A stretch of DNA of 64,000 bases, from positions 1-64,000 of the forward strand of contig JBLNBO010000020.1 of NCBI GenBank assembly GCA_050260055.1. The letters run 5' to 3'. The notes under the pieces are model-generated. The model was given only the letters and a program-made list of their open reading frames with translations. It was not told the origin of the DNA and did no database searches. This document shows positions 17,770-26,300 of this stretch, piece after piece. This DNA comes from JBLMYQ01 sp050260055. GTDB taxonomy: Bacteria; Bacillota; Clostridia; Acetivibrionales; UBA4821. Each line of letters begins with the position of its first letter. The stretch's first letter is position 1. The position numbers and the translations under genes are program-made.

Positions 17770-18924
17770 CTAAATAATTTTTTCTATAAATACTCTGACT
17801 AATCCTCTGTCACCTAAAAATACTTCTCTTTCATTAGGCAGATGTCTGCCTTTCTCATCATAAATAAGTTTAATATATGGTCTTGTTGGGAAGTTTGGGT
17901 CAACACCAGAAATAATGCCAACGTGTCCGGTGTTAAGTTTAACCCATTGTCCTTTATAATATATGCTTATTTTATCAAGAAGTATTTTTACAATTTCATA
18001 GCTAAAATAATGGTCACCGCTTGCAAAGAGAAATTCAATCTTCTCTTGCGGATGGAATTTGCCTCTATAGCTCCTCTCATGGGAAATTGCACTGTATACA
18101 TCACATGCTGAAAGGATTTTCGCTGAAGAATTAATAATATTATCGGTTAATCCGCTTGGATAACCAGAACCATTTATCCTCTCATGGTGTTGATAAATTA
18201 TTTCTAATACTTCCTTATCAATCTTCTGGATTTCTTTTAATACCAAAACCGACTTTGCTGCATGTGTTCTTAAAAGTTCAATTTCCTGTGAATCAAGCGG
18301 TGTAGTCTTAAAAATGATTTCATCTTTTATTTGAGTCATGCCTACATCATGAAGCAAAGCTGCTAAAAGTAGATTTTTTAAACGTTTATCCGGCATATCG
18401 GACTCAAGCCCTATTACAGAACAAAGAAGTGCATCTTCTATACTATGAACCAGAAGATATTGCGCCTTAACCCTCATATGTATCAGTAAATTGATTATTT
18501 CTTTGCTCTTTAAAGCTTCTAATATCGGCTGTTTAATTACATCGATCTTAACTTCTTGCCTGAAAAGTTCTCTGGCACACTTATCAATCAGGTTGCTTAT
18601 TTGAACGTAAAATGTATTATAAACATTGATATCCTCATTCTTTTTAAAATCAGAAGGTTTATGTATTGTACCCTGAAGCTTTTCAGTATCGTCTAAACTC
18701 TGATGGAAGCCTTTCTTTTGGGAAATTCTAAACACTTCAAGCTCACTGCCTTCTATAAACACAGAGACAGTCTTAATATTGTATTTTCTCAGTCTTCTTA
18801 TCATTGTAATTGTCACTTTTTTGTTTGCACCAATAAGCAGTTTGCCCTTATTATCCCAAACATTTGAAGCCAGTACCATACCGGGGGAAAGCTTAGATAC
18901 TTCAACATCAATACTTCCCTGCAT
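17770..18924 (-). CDS. HD-GYP domain protein, probable cyclic-di-GMP phosphodiesterase
   Basis: A 384-residue cytoplasmic protein. The N-terminal 150 residues hold a DUF3391-like leader (VSKLSPGMVLASNVWDNKG). The C-terminal half is an HD-GYP domain with LLHDVGM, the HHERINGSGYPSGL signature and DVYSAISHERSYR. These metal-binding residues predict hydrolysis of cyclic di-GMP or a related dinucleotide. The ATG at 18924 fits GAGGTG six bases upstream better than the GTG at 18933. No membrane segment or sensor domain is seen. Confidence 0.88.
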   Translation of the reverse strand: MQGSIDVEVSKLSPGMVLASNVWDNKGKLLIGANKKVTITMIRRLRKYNIKTVSVFIEGSELEVFRISQKKGFHQSLDDTEKLQGTIHKPSDFKKNEDINVYNTFYVQISNLIDKCARELFRQEVKIDVIKQPILEALKSKEIINLLIHMRVKAQYLLVHSIEDALLCSVIGLESDMPDKRLKNLLLAALLHDVGMTQIKDEIIFKTTPLDSQEIELLRTHAAKSVLVLKEIQKIDKEVLEIIYQHHERINGSGYPSGLTDNIINSSAKILSACDVYSAISHERSYRGKFHPQEKIEFLFASGDHYFSYEIVKILLDKISIYYKGQWVKLNTGHVGIISGVDPNFPTRPYIKLIYDEKGRHLPNEREVFLGDRGLVRVFIEKII

Positions 18925-19038
18925 AATTTTCACCTCTTAATATGATTTGAAGAGCTGATTGTACAATTTCTTTCGTTTTCTTAAGAGCTCCTTCGATTTT
19001 AGAAGCATCATTTATATGATATCAACTAATATTTTTTA

Positions 19039-20826
19039 TTAGCTTAAAACCGCTTTTATTCTTCTTACACCGGCAGACGAGCTTTCTTCTTTTACTATTT
19101 TAAAACTCCCTAAGTCTGCAGTGTTTTCAGCATGGGGACCGCCACAGATTTCCTTTGAAACATCTCCGATTTGATATACTTTTACTCTTTCACCATATTT
19201 TGATTCAAACAAGCCAATTGCACCTTCAGCCTTAGCTTCTGTGACAGTCATTTCTTCACAGCTTACCTTCAGTTTTCTTTCTATTGCTTCATTTACAAGC
19301 CTTTCAACCTCTTCAATTTCTTCGTTAGTCATCTTCCTTGAGAATGAGAAGTCAAAGCGCAAACGTTCAGCTGTTATATTGCTGCCTTTTTGAGCAACCT
19401 CGCTGCCTAAAACCTTTATAAGTGAAGCATGCAAAAGATGAGTTGCAGTATGAAGTCTTGCAGTTTCTTCTGTTTGATCAGCCAAGCCACCCTTGAAAAG
19501 CTGAGAAGCGCCTTGTTGAGATAATTCTTGATGTTTTTTAAAGCTTTCCTCAAAGCCAGCCGTATCAACTTCAAAACCCTTTTCTTCAGCCACTTCTACA
19601 GTGAATTCTATTGGGAATCCATAAGTATCATAAAGTCTAAATGCACTCATTCCATCAATTACTTTATTTCCTTCGCCTAATCTCTCAACTACTTTATCAA
19701 ACTCTTTAAGACCTTGCTTTATAGTTTTCTGAAATCTCTCTTCTTCGATATTTAACTCATTTATGATAAAACTTTCATTCTTTAAGAGCTCTGGATATGC
19801 CTCTTTATAGGTACTTATTACAACTTTTGCTACTTCGGACATAGCACCTGCCGGCATTTCCAACTGCATGCAAAATCTTATCGCTCTTCTAATTAAGCGT
19901 CTTAAAATATATCCTTGGCCTACATTTGAAGGTGTAACAGCTTTTTCATCCCCCAGTATAAATGTTGAAGTCCTGATATGATCCGCAACAACTCTAAAAG
20001 CTTTTGTTGTCTGCTCGTTTTGGTTATAGTTTTTTCCGGACAATTCACCAATCTTATTAATTATATCGGAATAAAGATCTGTTTCGTATACCGATTTTAC
20101 ACCTTGAAGTACTCCTATTGTTCTTTCCAATCCCATCCCGGTATCAACATTTTTTTGTACCAACGGCTCAAATTTGCCATCTGCTGTCTTGTTATACTGC
20201 ATGAATACATCATTCCATATCTCGAGATACTTACCACAATCACATGCTGGACTACAGTCAGGACTGCATTTTGGTTTCTTTGTATCCATAAACATCTCGG
20301 TATCCGGACCGCAAGGTCCTGTCATTCCGGCAGGTCCCCACCAGTTGTTTTTCTTTGGCAAAAAGAAAATATGTTCCTCTTCAACACCGAGATTTCTCCA
20401 TATTTCATATGACTCTATATCTCTAGAGGCATTTTCATCCCCTGCAAAAACAGTAAAATATAAATCTTCTTTATTTAGCCCAAGCCAATCTTTCGATGTT
20501 AGAAACTCCCAGCTCCATTCAATAGCTTCCTTCTTAAAATAGTCTCCTAAAGACCAATTCCCCAGCATTTCAAAGAATGTACAGTGCGAGCTATCTCCTA
20601 CTTCATCAATATCTCCTGTACGAATACATTTTTGAACATCGGTAAGCTTTTTCCCTTCAGGATGCTTTTGCCCCATAAGATAAGGCACTAATGGATGCAT
20701 TCCTGCTGTAGTAAATAATACAGTAGGATCGTTTTCAGGAATTAATGATGCACTAGAAATAACTGCATGTCCCTTACTTTTAAAGAATTCTAAATATTTT
20801 TTTCTAAGTTCATGTGATTTTATCAT
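19039..20826 (-). CDS. alaS: Alanyl-tRNA synthetase, short form without C-Ala domain
   Basis: Charges tRNA-Ala and hydrolyses mischarged Ser/Gly-tRNA. The 595 residues contain the class II catalytic core (SSHCTFFEMLGNWSLGDY, DTGMGLERT), the tRNA-binding helical region and the editing domain with zinc ligands HTATH (about residue 459) and CGGPH (about 561). The stop follows the editing domain directly. The usual bacterial enzyme is near 870 residues and continues with a C-Ala/DHHA1 domain, absent here. A cysteine-rich insert (CSPDCSPACDCG) lies after the GPCGPD loop. Such short AlaRSs occur in some Firmicutes. It is controlled by a T-box. Confidence 0.93.
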   Translation of the reverse strand: MIKSHELRKKYLEFFKSKGHAVISSASLIPENDPTVLFTTAGMHPLVPYLMGQKHPEGKKLTDVQKCIRTGDIDEVGDSSHCTFFEMLGNWSLGDYFKKEAIEWSWEFLTSKDWLGLNKEDLYFTVFAGDENASRDIESYEIWRNLGVEEEHIFFLPKKNNWWGPAGMTGPCGPDTEMFMDTKKPKCSPDCSPACDCGKYLEIWNDVFMQYNKTADGKFEPLVQKNVDTGMGLERTIGVLQGVKSVYETDLYSDIINKIGELSGKNYNQNEQTTKAFRVVADHIRTSTFILGDEKAVTPSNVGQGYILRRLIRRAIRFCMQLEMPAGAMSEVAKVVISTYKEAYPELLKNESFIINELNIEEERFQKTIKQGLKEFDKVVERLGEGNKVIDGMSAFRLYDTYGFPIEFTVEVAEEKGFEVDTAGFEESFKKHQELSQQGASQLFKGGLADQTEETARLHTATHLLHASLIKVLGSEVAQKGSNITAERLRFDFSFSRKMTNEEIEEVERLVNEAIERKLKVSCEEMTVTEAKAEGAIGLFESKYGERVKVYQIGDVSKEICGGPHAENTADLGSFKIVKEESSSAGVRRIKAVLS

Positions 20827-20937
20827 GTATTTGTTTCCTCCCTAAGTTAGTGCGTTTTTGGTTTTAGCAAAATAACTTTACATTTTTTAACTCATTTTTT
20901 ACAGGAATAAATTAATAACCTATTAATAAAACAAATA

Positions 20938-21177
20938 CCCCTGAAGGCATAAAAAATATGCTTCCAGGGGCGAAATTCCTTCCGCGGTACCACCCTGATT
21001 TCCGTATTTCGGAATCTTAATAACCTTAACGTGGTTAGCGTCACTGCTTACTATTCTTCAGCACTGCTGTTCAAGGACTGCTTCATATGATACCCACAGG
21101 AATTCGCACCAACAGTTCCCTCTCTGAAGTTAAGTATTCATACTACTTTTTCCCATCATCACATAAAATATTCAACT
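20938..21177 (-). ncRNA. T-box leader of alaS, specifier GCA (Ala)
   Basis: The conserved T-box AGGGTGGTACCGCGG is at 20996-20982 on the minus strand. It is followed by a terminator hairpin (20970-20938, 14-bp arms CCCCTGGAAGCATA/TATGCCTTCAGGGG with one mismatch) and a T-rich tail. Upstream, the stem I region contains AGAGAGGGAACTGTTGGTG. The specifier context TGAA-GCA-GTCCTTGAAC places an alanine codon at 21081-21079. Uncharged tRNA-Ala would bind the specifier and T-box and favour the antiterminator. Confidence 0.95.
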
Positions 21178-21183
21178 ACAAAA

Positions 21184-21212
21184 AGTATATACACGTATTA
21201 AAATCATGTCAA
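21184..21212 (-). promoter_or_regulatory. Promoter of T-box/alaS (TTGACA-17-TATACT)
   Basis: TTGACA at 21212-21207, a 17-bp spacer and TATACT at 21189-21184 on the minus strand. Transcription from here would begin near 21177 and cover the whole T-box leader. Confidence 0.88.
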
Positions 21213-21220
21213 GAACGCAG

Positions 21221-21406
21221 CTATTTATCCTTCATTTTCGGAAAGATACTCTTTCTTGCTGCCTTATTATATTTTGACCTATTATCATATTTCTTAAAGT
21301 TGTCTTCCATCTTCTTTATGTCAATACCCGAGTTTGATTGAGTATTAGCACAACCCGAAAGTATCAGGAAGCTCGCTAGGACAACAAAAGTAATAATTTT
21401 CTTCAT
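21221..21406 (-). CDS. Small lipoprotein of unknown function
   Basis: A 61-residue protein with a signal peptide MKKIITFVVLASFLILSGC. The lipobox LSGC puts the lipid-modified cysteine at position 19. The mature part is about 43 residues, basic and hydrophilic (KKMEDNFKKYDNRSKYNKAARKSIFPKMKDK). ATG at 21406 is chosen because AGGTG precedes it and the signal peptide starts there. An earlier in-frame ATG would put polar residues ahead of the signal. I do not recognise a family. The alaS promoter lies just past its stop. Confidence 0.78.
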   Translation of the reverse strand: MKKIITFVVLASFLILSGCANTQSNSGIDIKKMEDNFKKYDNRSKYNKAARKSIFPKMKDK

Positions 21407-21545
21407 AGCCATCACCTGTATTAAGTTTTTTTGAATCATTAAAATATAAAAATGACTATATTCACAATAGGTATCGGTTATTCCCAGAAATTAATTAACT
21501 ATTTATACCAAATTTGTTTTTCATAAGCATTTCGTCTCATTCAAG

Positions 21546-22502
21546 TTATTTCTGCTCTCTAGGGTTAAACTTTGAAACCATACGAAGTTCTTCAAAAAGC
21601 CTTCGCTCTTCTCCATTCATTGTTCTTGGAACTACAATTAATATTTCGGCAAATAAATCGCCTCTACCTCCGCCCCCGCTTCGATAACCTTTTCCCGCTA
21701 ATCTCAACCTTTGACCTGATTGTATTCCCGCTGGAACCATTATAGATAGTGTACCATCTATTACCCTAATCTTTGCCTGACATCCGAGTGCAGCTTCCCA
21801 AGGGGCAAGCGGCAAAGTTACAACCATGTCAGACCCCTCAAGCCTAAAATAATTATCCTCTTTAATTTTTATATTTATATATAAATCTCCCTTACGGCCA
21901 TTTGCACCTAAATAACCAAGTTCCGCAAGCCTGATTTTTTCTCCATTTCTTATTCCGGCAGGAATCTTTACAATATATATTTTGTCCTCCTGTCTTAAAG
22001 TTAACTTCTTTTCCCCTCCAAAAAATGCTTCCTCCAATGTAATGGTCATTTCAGTTTCAATATCTGCGCCATCAGAAAATACCGATTTGCGGGTATCGAA
22101 TTCCCCTTCTCTCTCGGCATATGTCCTTTGACCCGATCCAAAGCCCAATCCACTGAATATATCATCAAGATTAATTGCATTCTTGCCAAAAAACACGTTA
22201 AAAAAATCACTAAAAGGACTAGAATCGCTTCTATTCTCCGTACGGTATCCTCTATATTGGGAAGGGTCAAAATTACGAAAATTCATATTATTTCCAAGCA
22301 TATCATACTTTTTTCTCTTCTCTTCATCACCCAAAACTTCATAAGCCTCGTTTATATCTTTAAATTTCTCCTCGGCCTGTTTGTTTCCTGGGTTTGCATC
22401 AGGATGATATTGTTTTGCCAGTTTTCTATAAGTTTTCTTTATCTCATCACTAGAAGCATTCTTATCTACTCCAAGTATATCGTAGTAATTCTTGTACTGC
22501 AT
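21546..22502 (-). CDS. DnaJ-like co-chaperone, CbpA type (no zinc finger)
   Basis: A 318-residue type II J-protein. The J domain (residues 1-70) has the HPD motif in YHPDANPG. It is followed by a Gly/Phe-rich linker and two DnaJ C-terminal substrate-binding domains. The CXXCXGXG zinc repeats of DnaJ are absent. It should stimulate DnaK ATPase. It lies downstream of hsp20 but is separated by a strong hairpin, so it may have its own promoter. ATG start with AGGAGG. Confidence 0.92.
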   Translation of the reverse strand: MQYKNYYDILGVDKNASSDEIKKTYRKLAKQYHPDANPGNKQAEEKFKDINEAYEVLGDEEKRKKYDMLGNNMNFRNFDPSQYRGYRTENRSDSSPFSDFFNVFFGKNAINLDDIFSGLGFGSGQRTYAEREGEFDTRKSVFSDGADIETEMTITLEEAFFGGEKKLTLRQEDKIYIVKIPAGIRNGEKIRLAELGYLGANGRKGDLYINIKIKEDNYFRLEGSDMVVTLPLAPWEAALGCQAKIRVIDGTLSIMVPAGIQSGQRLRLAGKGYRSGGGGRGDLFAEILIVVPRTMNGEERRLFEELRMVSKFNPREQK

Positions 22503-22608
22503 ACTGTCCTCCTAAAAAGAATCTTAATGCAAACTATAAATCAATAATTAATATTTCCAAAATAGTCCTAACACTATTTTACTTTAATTGGCCATTACTG
22601 TAAATATA

Positions 22609-22650
22609 CAAATTAATTACCCTCTTTTTTATGAGAGGGTAATTAATTTG
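22609..22650. terminator. Hairpin terminator after hsp20
   Basis: Arms of 17 bp (22609-22625 and 22634-22650, core ACCCTCT/AGAGGGT) with an eight-base T-rich loop. The right arm abuts the hsp20 stop codon. It can act in both directions. Confidence 0.85.
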
Positions 22651-23103
22651 CTACTCTATTTCGATTCTCGTTTCTTTTTGGATTTCTGGTTTCTCTTTTG
22701 GAAGACTTACTTTTAATATACCATTTTCAAATTTTGCCTTTATTCCATCTTCCTTTACATTCTCAAGATAAAATCCTCTCGAAGCTGAACCATACCTTCT
22801 TTCTCGTCTTATAAAATTATCATTCTTCTCTTCATTATCTTCTTTGTGCTCAACAGATATTAAAAGCGTATTATCTCTGAAGTCTATTTTAATATCTTCT
22901 TTCTTAGCTCCTGGAATCTCTGCTTCAACTTTATACTCTTTTTCAGATTCCCTTACGTCCGCTCTAATGGAGTTATAAGTAAACCCTGATGTAAAAGCTG
23001 AATCAAAAAAGCTATCCATAAAGCCAAATATTTTTTTAAATTCATCATATGGAGTTAATTCTCCTCCTCTGTTTTTTCTTCCGTATGGGAGTAGATCAAA
23101 CAT
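22651..23103 (-). CDS. Hsp20/alpha-crystallin small heat-shock protein
   Basis: A 150-residue ATP-independent holdase. The alpha-crystallin domain runs from about residue 45 (VRESEKEYKVEAEIPGAKKE) to the family's C-terminal signature FENGILKVSLPK, followed by a short IxI-like tail (TRIEIE). ATG start after AAGGAGG. It is transcribed alone from a promoter flanked by two CtsR-like boxes, so it is probably part of the class III heat-shock regulon. Confidence 0.95.
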   Translation of the reverse strand: MFDLLPYGRKNRGGELTPYDEFKKIFGFMDSFFDSAFTSGFTYNSIRADVRESEKEYKVEAEIPGAKKEDIKIDFRDNTLLISVEHKEDNEEKNDNFIRRERRYGSASRGFYLENVKEDGIKAKFENGILKVSLPKEKPEIQKETRIEIE

Positions 23104-23133
23104 AACTATTCCTCCTTTAATTTGTTTTTTGAT

Positions 23134-23150
23134 TTTGACTATCTTTGACC
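23134..23150 (-). promoter_or_regulatory. CtsR operator, promoter-proximal
   Basis: The minus strand reads GGTCAAA-GAT-AGTCAAA, matching the known CtsR heptad repeat (A/GGTCAAA NAN A/GGTCAAA) exactly. It is just downstream of the -10 box. Confidence 0.88.
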
Positions 23151-23159
23151 TTTAATATA

Positions 23160-23188
23160 TTTATAACATTTTTAAAAAAAATACTCAA
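23160..23188 (-). promoter_or_regulatory. hsp20 promoter (TTGAGT-17-TATAAA)
   Basis: TTGAGT at 23188-23183 and TATAAA at 23165-23160 with a 17-bp spacer, lying between the two CtsR boxes. Confidence 0.75.
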
Positions 23189-23196
23189 TTCCGGTT

Positions 23197-23213
23197 TTTG
23201 ACCTTGTCTGACC
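23197..23213 (-). promoter_or_regulatory. CtsR operator, promoter-distal
   Basis: The minus strand reads GGTCAGA-CAA-GGTCAAA, one mismatch from the CtsR heptad consensus. It is located just upstream of the -35 box. Confidence 0.8.
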
Positions 23214-23296
23214 TTTATTTTCTTTTTTAATTCCTTTTTTATAATATTTTATTCACTTACAATACTTTTCTTTCATTTTCTTTATTTTATGCTTTT

Positions 23297-23334
23297 ATAA
23301 TAAAAAAGAGCCGTATACGGCTCTTTTTTATTAT
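23297..23334. terminator. 38-bp perfect palindromic terminator after S-layer protease gene
   Basis: Two exact 19-bp arms centred on GCCGTATACGGC, flanked by A- and T-tracts. It works as a bidirectional intrinsic terminator. It lies five bases past the stop of the large surface protein gene. Confidence 0.88.
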
Positions 23335-23339
23335 TTATC

Positions 23340-26300
23340 TTATTGTGCAATCTGCCATAGAAGTTTAGCTGCTTCTGCTCTTGTTAAAGTAGCACCAGGT
23401 TTGAATGTACCATCCGGATTGCCGCTTATTAATCCCCTTTGTTTTGCAATTAATACATATTTTCTTAATTCTTTAGAAATTAGGTTTGCATCACTAAACT
23501 GAGAGTATATATCCGATGCATCAATAAAATCATTATTGTAGCCTTTTGCCCTTACCAGCGCAACTGCTACATCCTCTCTAACAGCATTCTCTTCAGGTTT
23601 AAACTTAAGCCCTGATGAAGCATTATATCCTGTTAAATATTTTTTCGCTGTTTCTATTTCGTTAGATGCCCAATACGAGCTGCTTACATCACTGAACGTT
23701 GATTTACTAGTTGTTAGCGGCAGATTTAGTGAAAGCACCATTATCTTCGCAAATTCTGCCCTTGTTACTGGATTATCAGGTCTAAATGTTCCATCTGAAT
23801 AACCTTTTATTATTCCTTTTGCAGCCATATCAGTAATTTCTTTATATGCCCAGTGGCTTGCTGGTACATCCTCAAACTCTTGACTATCTTGGAGTGTAAT
23901 CTCAAATGTGTACGATTTCCATCCAGTGGTATTCTTATTTGCTGACGAATCTGTTGCATAAACATTTAATACTCTTGTAGTATCTTGTGTTACAACAGGT
24001 ACTGGTATTGTATCTAGACTATTGCTTACTACAGCTGCACTATCTCCGGCCCATGCATACCCTATTTCAGATAAGCCGCTATCATCTTGCACAGATATCT
24101 CAATACTCTTTCCTGATTTTACTTTGCCTGATTTAGGATCTAATGAGATAACAGGAGGCGTAGTATCAACTAAAAGTTCTGTCTGGAAAACAAGGGTAAA
24201 TTCTGCATTTGCATTCCCCGATGTATCCTTGACTGTTCCCGCCGGAATAGTAATGATATATTGTGTGTTGTATTTAAGTGCTGTAGATATTTTTAGAACA
24301 TTCCCTTTTACAGTTCCAGAAACCTTCTTGCCATTTACAATTACCTTACCCGTTCCTGCTTTCAACTGTTCGCTATATGTTATAGCTATCTGAGTACCCT
24401 TCTTGACATCAACTGCATTGTTTTCAGGAACAGTACTGCTTACCTCAGGAATTATCGAATCTTTCTCAGTTTCGGTTTTAAAGCTAAAGCTGTATTCTAC
24501 ATTTGCATTTCCAGCAAGGTCTTTTACGCTCCCTGCAGGGACAATAACATTATATGTATTTCCAAAATCTAACGTTGTCTGTACTAAAACCGTATTTTCA
24601 TTTACAATCGCCTGAGCATCAATATTATTAATTTTAACAGTAGTATTTCCTGCCTGAAGTGCTTCGCTGAATTTTACTACTATCTTAGTATCTTTGCTTA
24701 CTCCTGAAGCATTATTAGAAGGTACTGTACTGCTTACTCTTGGAGGAATCAAATCCGGTTCTTTCTCTGTCTTAAAGCTAAAGCTGCATGCCAAGCTTCC
24801 ATTTCCATCGAGGTCTTTTACAGCGCCGGCAGCAACATTTACTGTATATGTTTTGCTATATTCAAGTGCAGCTGCTACTGTAATGGTATTACCACTAACA
24901 GCGCCTGTAGTGCTGACTCCATTTATATCTATTTTTGCATTTCCTGCCTGTAACTCTTCGCTGTATGTAATTACTATCTGTGAATCTTTCTTAACATCTG
25001 TTGCATTATTTAAAGGAATTGTATTAATTGCAATAGGTACTTCAGGTGCTTTCTCAGTTGTAAAATTAAAGCTATATACTGTATTTGCGTTTCCTACCAC
25101 ATCTTTTACAGCTCCTGCTGGAATGCTTACTGCGTACGCTTTTTCAAATTCAAGTATTGGTGATATAGTAAGGGTATTACCGCTTACAGTACCCGCAATT
25201 TCCCCTCCATTAATTGCAATCTTCGCATTTCCTGCCTGCAATGCTTTAGAGAAGGTTATTACTACTTGTGATTCTCTTTTTACATCCACTGCATTATTCT
25301 GCGGAATGGTAGTGCTAACTACCGGAGGCGTCAAATCTTTTTCCGTCGTAAAACTGAAGCTGAATGCTATGTTGCCGTTTCCTGCTTCATCTTTTACTAC
25401 ACCCGCAGGAATATTAACCTTATATGTCTTACTATATTCAAATGCAGGTACTATTGTAAGCGTATTTCCATTTGCCGTTCCTGTAATATTTACTCCATCT
25501 ATATCCACTGCAGCATTTCCTGCCTGTAGCGTTTTTGAGAAAACAACTTTTATCTGTCCATTTTTCTTAGCATCGAATGCACCATTTGAAGGTTCTGTAT
25601 TTGTAACTACCGGAACGTCTGGTGCTTTTTCTGTAGTAAAGCTAAAGCTGTATGCTGCATTAGCATTTCCTGCAATATCTTTTACTGCTCCTGCAGACAG
25701 CACTACATCAAATTTAGTATCGTAATAGAATGCAGGATTAAATGTTAAGGAATTATCTTTTAATGTTCCTGTTATGCTTTTACCATTCAAGGTTGCCGCT
25801 CCGGTTCCCGCTTGCAATGCTTCATTAAAGTTTATTACTATTTGAGAGTTAATGCTTGTTCCTGTTGCATTGTTTGCCGGTACTGTACTGACAACTGCAG
25901 GCGGAGTTGTATCAGGGGCTGCTTCTGTAGTAAAGCTAAAGCTGTATACTGCATTTGCATTTCCCGCAGTATCTTTTACTGCTCCTGCAGGGACATTAAC
26001 TGTATATGTTTTGCTATATTCAAGCGCAGCTGCTACTGTAACTGTACTGCCATTTACAATACCGGTATTGTTTACTCCATTAATGTCAATCTTTGTATTT
26101 CCTGCCTGTAGCGCTTCATTAAATGTAATTACAATCTGAGAATCCTTTTTTACTCCAGCTGCATTGTTCAAAGGCAAAGTACTGCTTACTGCAGGTGGTG
26201 CTGTATCGGCAACTGTAAAGGTACTCATAATACTCTTGTCTTTTCCATAAATTGCAATGGCTTTAATAGTTGCACTTCCGCTAATCGTAATTGGTTTTGA

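Noticed and set aside
24694..25725. Long plus-strand open frame of 343 codons opposite the Big_5 repeats
   Set aside because: It is a mirror of the repetitive coding sequence in the surface protease, has no ribosome binding site, and its translation has no family motif. Other plus-strand frames there are similar.
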